This document shows, in pieces, positions 6,117 through 8,082 of a DNA stretch of 8,082 nt. The translations under genes and the position numbers were made by a program. Positions within the stretch are counted from its first letter, which is position 1; every line of letters starts with the position of its first letter. A model generated the notes under the pieces. It saw only the letters and a program-made list of their open reading frames with translations, did no database searches and had not been told where the DNA came from. This DNA is from Lachnoclostridium sp. UBA7122 (GTDB taxonomy: Bacteria; Bacillota; Clostridia; Lachnospirales; Lachnospiraceae): the NCBI GenBank assembly GCA_002493085.1, contig DKXQ01000257.1, positions 1-8,082 of the forward strand. The letters run 5' to 3'.

Positions 6117-6644
6117 CTAATCTGCTTCATCTTTGCAGGGACGCCACGCTGAGCCAAATTTTACATCTTTAAACAACTCTGTCAGACCTGTTATCTGTTT
6201 CAGCCTTAGTATTTCATCCCTTTCCATGCCAAGATGCTTTGAAATCCATGCATCCGACCTTCCAAGTTCGCACAGTTCCTTTATAATGTTACTCATAAGA
6301 TTTACATTGTGGGAGCCGCGTGCCCTGTTATGTCTGATAGTGCTTGCCATGCGGTAGTCAATAGGTTTATCTATGACCGAAACTGGCAGCATGCCCATTT
6401 CGCGTCTGTAAATATCAGGATAGTCAAGCATTATCCTGTATCTGTGGAAACCATCCACAATTATGTAAACATCTTTTTCCTGTTCGTAGTAGCATACAAC
6501 AGGCATTGTATAACCATCTTCTTTAATGCTGTCATACAACAGCTCAAGTTCCGGTGGTGCAACTGAATTTGGATTATATGTATTAGGAACAATCTTTTCA
6601 ACAGGTACAGCAATTACATTATAAACCGGGCTTTTAAATGCCAT
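6117..6644 (-). CDS. IbrB-like ParB/Srx-fold protein
   Basis: A 175-residue protein with a ParB N-terminal/sulfiredoxin-like fold followed by a helix-turn-helix, resembling IbrB of E. coli, which acts with IbrA to activate eib prophage genes. The ParB-type core runs from about 10 to 100: VEKIVPNTYNPN at 15-26 is the first strand region and IVDGFHRYRI at 62-71 is the nucleotide-binding box. RHNRARGSHNV at 104-114 is a hallmark of this subfamily. A helix-turn-helix-like segment lies at about 126-150 (ELGRSDAWISKHLGM...). The DGFHR box has Phe where sulfiredoxin has its catalytic Cys, so it is not a sulfiredoxin. The start is the ATG at 6644, with AGGTGG at 6650-6655 placed 5 nt upstream; a GTG at 6653 is too close to any such site. 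It overlaps the ibrA-like gene by 11 bp. The biochemical function is unknown. Confidence 0.88.
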   Translation of the reverse strand: MAFKSPVYNVIAVPVEKIVPNTYNPNSVAPPELELLYDSIKEDGYTMPVVCYYEQEKDVYIIVDGFHRYRIMLDYPDIYRREMGMLPVSVIDKPIDYRMASTIRHNRARGSHNVNLMSNIIKELCELGRSDAWISKHLGMERDEILRLKQITGLTELFKDVKFGSAWRPCKDEAD

Positions 6645-7962
6645 ATTTCCCACCTACCTTAACATATTTTTGCTTTAGTAAATCTACTTTCTTCTGCTGC
6701 TCCCTTGAAAGGCCAAAGCCCATAGAACGGCAGATATGGTCATTCTTAAGAATACAATAGCACATCCTTTTCCAGCTTGGCAAATCTTTGGATGATTTTA
6801 TATCATCTGTGTGGTCTGGTATTTTTCCTAAAAATATAATACGTGGGTTTTTCATAATTGTATAATTGGAAACACCATTCCGCTTTATCTTATATCCATG
6901 TTCTACAAGCTCACATATAGTCTTTTCTTCAAGCCCGCCACCTGTATTGTGCCAGAATTCAATCGAAGTTTTAAACTTCTTAATGTAATTTTTGCGTAGA
7001 CGTGCAGGGAGTGTATCCAGTAAAAATTTAGTATATGATTCCCATGTGTGTCCTTTTGGTAAAGAAAGGTTCCTGTAGCCAAGTGCCTTTGTCCTGCCAT
7101 ATATAGCCCCAAAATTAGCACCTATGACACGCCCTGCCAGTTTAGCCCATATCTCTGGGTCAAGGACCCTGTATAAATTAAGGCTGTCTTTTGCATAGTC
7201 ATTAAATGGCGACGCTACACGCATCTGTTCAGGTTTAAGGCCTGCCATAAAATACATATCATAGAGACGGTTATAGTCATAACCGAACAGATAATTAGCA
7301 TGCCAGACATCACTAAGCTCCCAGTCATATATAGGCGATGCTGTCCATACATCCTTAAACTGCCGGCTTATCCAGCACTCTCCTTTATATCCGTATTTTT
7401 TATTAATTATGCCACTGTAGCGCTGGGCTGATTCTCCTGCCCTTATGCCAAGAAGGCAGACTGTCTTTGCATTATTATGTGCAATGCGGTACCACCGGCA
7501 AAACTGTTTTGCCAGGTCTTCCTGGTGCATCTTATAGTGGTAAGTGGAAACAGGATTATTTTCAAGATTAATAACATATGGATATTCTGGCATAGGACGC
7601 ACCCATGCTTCTTTTTTAGTATCATCCCACGGATACCAGAACATTTCATAACTGCTAAGCGCTGTCCTTACTGCCATTGGAAGACACACCCAGTAAGATT
7701 CTGTTTCGTTTTCAATCCTTTTAAACGTCCGTTCTACATATTCTGTAGTAACTGTATACTGTGCTTCAAAATCCTGGTGGAATACACCTATTTTTTTATC
7801 CGGATAATACTTTTTCTGAAAATCCAGAACCAGATTCAGTAAAACACCACTGTCTTTCCCACCAGAAAAAGAAACAAAAATATTATCAAATTCTTCAAAA
7901 GTGAAACGCAGGCGGTCCTGAAGTGCATCATAAACATTTTGTCCTGTATATTTTTTCTTCAT
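6634..7962 (-). CDS. IbrA-like PAPS-reductase-superfamily protein (DUF3440 type)
   Basis: A 442-residue protein of the PAPS reductase/ATP-pyrophosphatase superfamily, resembling IbrA of E. coli. The PP-loop SFSGGKDS lies at 31-38 and binds the nucleotide phosphates. LLGIRAGES at 170-178 and the TASPIYDWELSDVW segment at 207-220 are the other conserved core motifs. A C-terminal extension (about 250-442) carries SWKRMCYCILKNDHICRSMGF at 396-416, a mark of this family and absent from classical reductases. I see neither the C-terminal ECGLH nor the CC/CXXC cysteine pattern of APS/PAPS reductases, so sulfate reduction is unlikely and nucleotide activation is more plausible. The start is the ATG at 7962, with AAAGGA at 7970-7975 placed 7 nt upstream. 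Its stop lies inside the ibrB-like gene, so the pair is co-translated. DndC-like proteins share the core, but no other dnd genes are present. Confidence 0.9.
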   Translation of the reverse strand: MKKKYTGQNVYDALQDRLRFTFEEFDNIFVSFSGGKDSGVLLNLVLDFQKKYYPDKKIGVFHQDFEAQYTVTTEYVERTFKRIENETESYWVCLPMAVRTALSSYEMFWYPWDDTKKEAWVRPMPEYPYVINLENNPVSTYHYKMHQEDLAKQFCRWYRIAHNNAKTVCLLGIRAGESAQRYSGIINKKYGYKGECWISRQFKDVWTASPIYDWELSDVWHANYLFGYDYNRLYDMYFMAGLKPEQMRVASPFNDYAKDSLNLYRVLDPEIWAKLAGRVIGANFGAIYGRTKALGYRNLSLPKGHTWESYTKFLLDTLPARLRKNYIKKFKTSIEFWHNTGGGLEEKTICELVEHGYKIKRNGVSNYTIMKNPRIIFLGKIPDHTDDIKSSKDLPSWKRMCYCILKNDHICRSMGFGLSREQQKKVDLLKQKYVKVGGKYGI

Positions 7963-8013
7963 AATTGATTCCTTTGTATTATGTCTAATTTTATGTCAAT
8001 ACCAATACCATCC

Positions 8014-8042
8014 ATTTTACTTCTCTTTGAAAATAAAGTCAA
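8014..8042 (-). promoter_or_regulatory. Sigma-70-type promoter for the ibrA/ibrB-like pair
   Basis: On the minus strand a TTGACT -35 (8037-8042) and a TAAAAT -10 (8014-8019) are separated by exactly 17 bp, each matching five of six consensus bases. Initiation near 8007 would give a leader of about 45 nt. That leader contains GGTATT twice in tandem and two GACATAA copies, which could be an operator. This is the best promoter in the window. Confidence 0.65.
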
Positions 8043-8082
8043 CCTCCCGGAAACATAAAACAGGATAACCTCATAAAATTAA

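Noticed and set aside
6117..7962. Possible Dnd phosphorothioation or a restriction-type defence system
   Set aside because: The PP-loop protein shares only its core with DndC, and no DndA, B, D, E or restriction partner is in the window. The tail and the ParB/Srx partner fit the IbrA/IbrB family instead.
8039..8082. Open minus-strand frame from the right edge ending MFPGG-stop, possibly the end of an upstream gene
   Set aside because: Only about 14 codons are visible, with no recognisable sequence, and the end overlaps the -35 box. It cannot be told from chance.

Overview
The window looks like chromosomal DNA of a low-G+C Bacillota, most likely a Lachnospiraceae-type gut anaerobe. The grounds are AT-rich sequence, strong AGGAGG-type ribosome binding sites, frequent ATA/AGG codons, and a bacillota-style cdaA-cdaR pair. 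The family-level assignment is an impression, not a computed result.

Layout. Positions 1-160 hold two weakly supported minus-strand reading frames: the first 11 codons of a gene that leaves the left edge, and a 39-codon small ORF before it with a good Shine-Dalgarno. Positions 161-434 are a divergent AT-rich control region with several dyads and promoter-like boxes. typA/bipA (translation GTPase) follows on the plus strand at 435-2273. A strong GC-rich hairpin at 2282-2320 separates it from everything else, which is all on the minus strand and converges on it.

Read in the direction of transcription (right to left), the minus strand carries: a good promoter near 8014-8042; a PAPS-reductase-superfamily gene of the IbrA/DUF3440 type (6634-7962); an overlapping ParB/Srx-fold gene of the IbrB type (6117-6644); a 114-bp gap; a small two-helix membrane protein (5577-6002); a polytopic membrane protein of unknown function with an acidic tail (4535-5599); cdaA, the membrane diadenylate cyclase (3634-4518); and cdaR, its YbbR-repeat regulator (2319-3650). 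From 6002 down to 2319 the four genes overlap or lie 16 bp apart, so they form a tight operon around c-di-AMP synthesis. glmM, the usual third gene of cdaA-cdaR operons, is absent here.

The two parts most worth attention are the IbrA/IbrB-like pair and the two unassigned membrane proteins translationally coupled ahead of cdaA. IbrA/IbrB are known mainly as transcriptional co-activators in E. coli and as phage or mobile-element passengers, with unknown biochemistry. No obvious terminator separates the ibr-like pair from the cda operon, so read-through is possible. No tRNA, rRNA, CRISPR array, insertion sequence or riboswitch of a class I recognise was seen.
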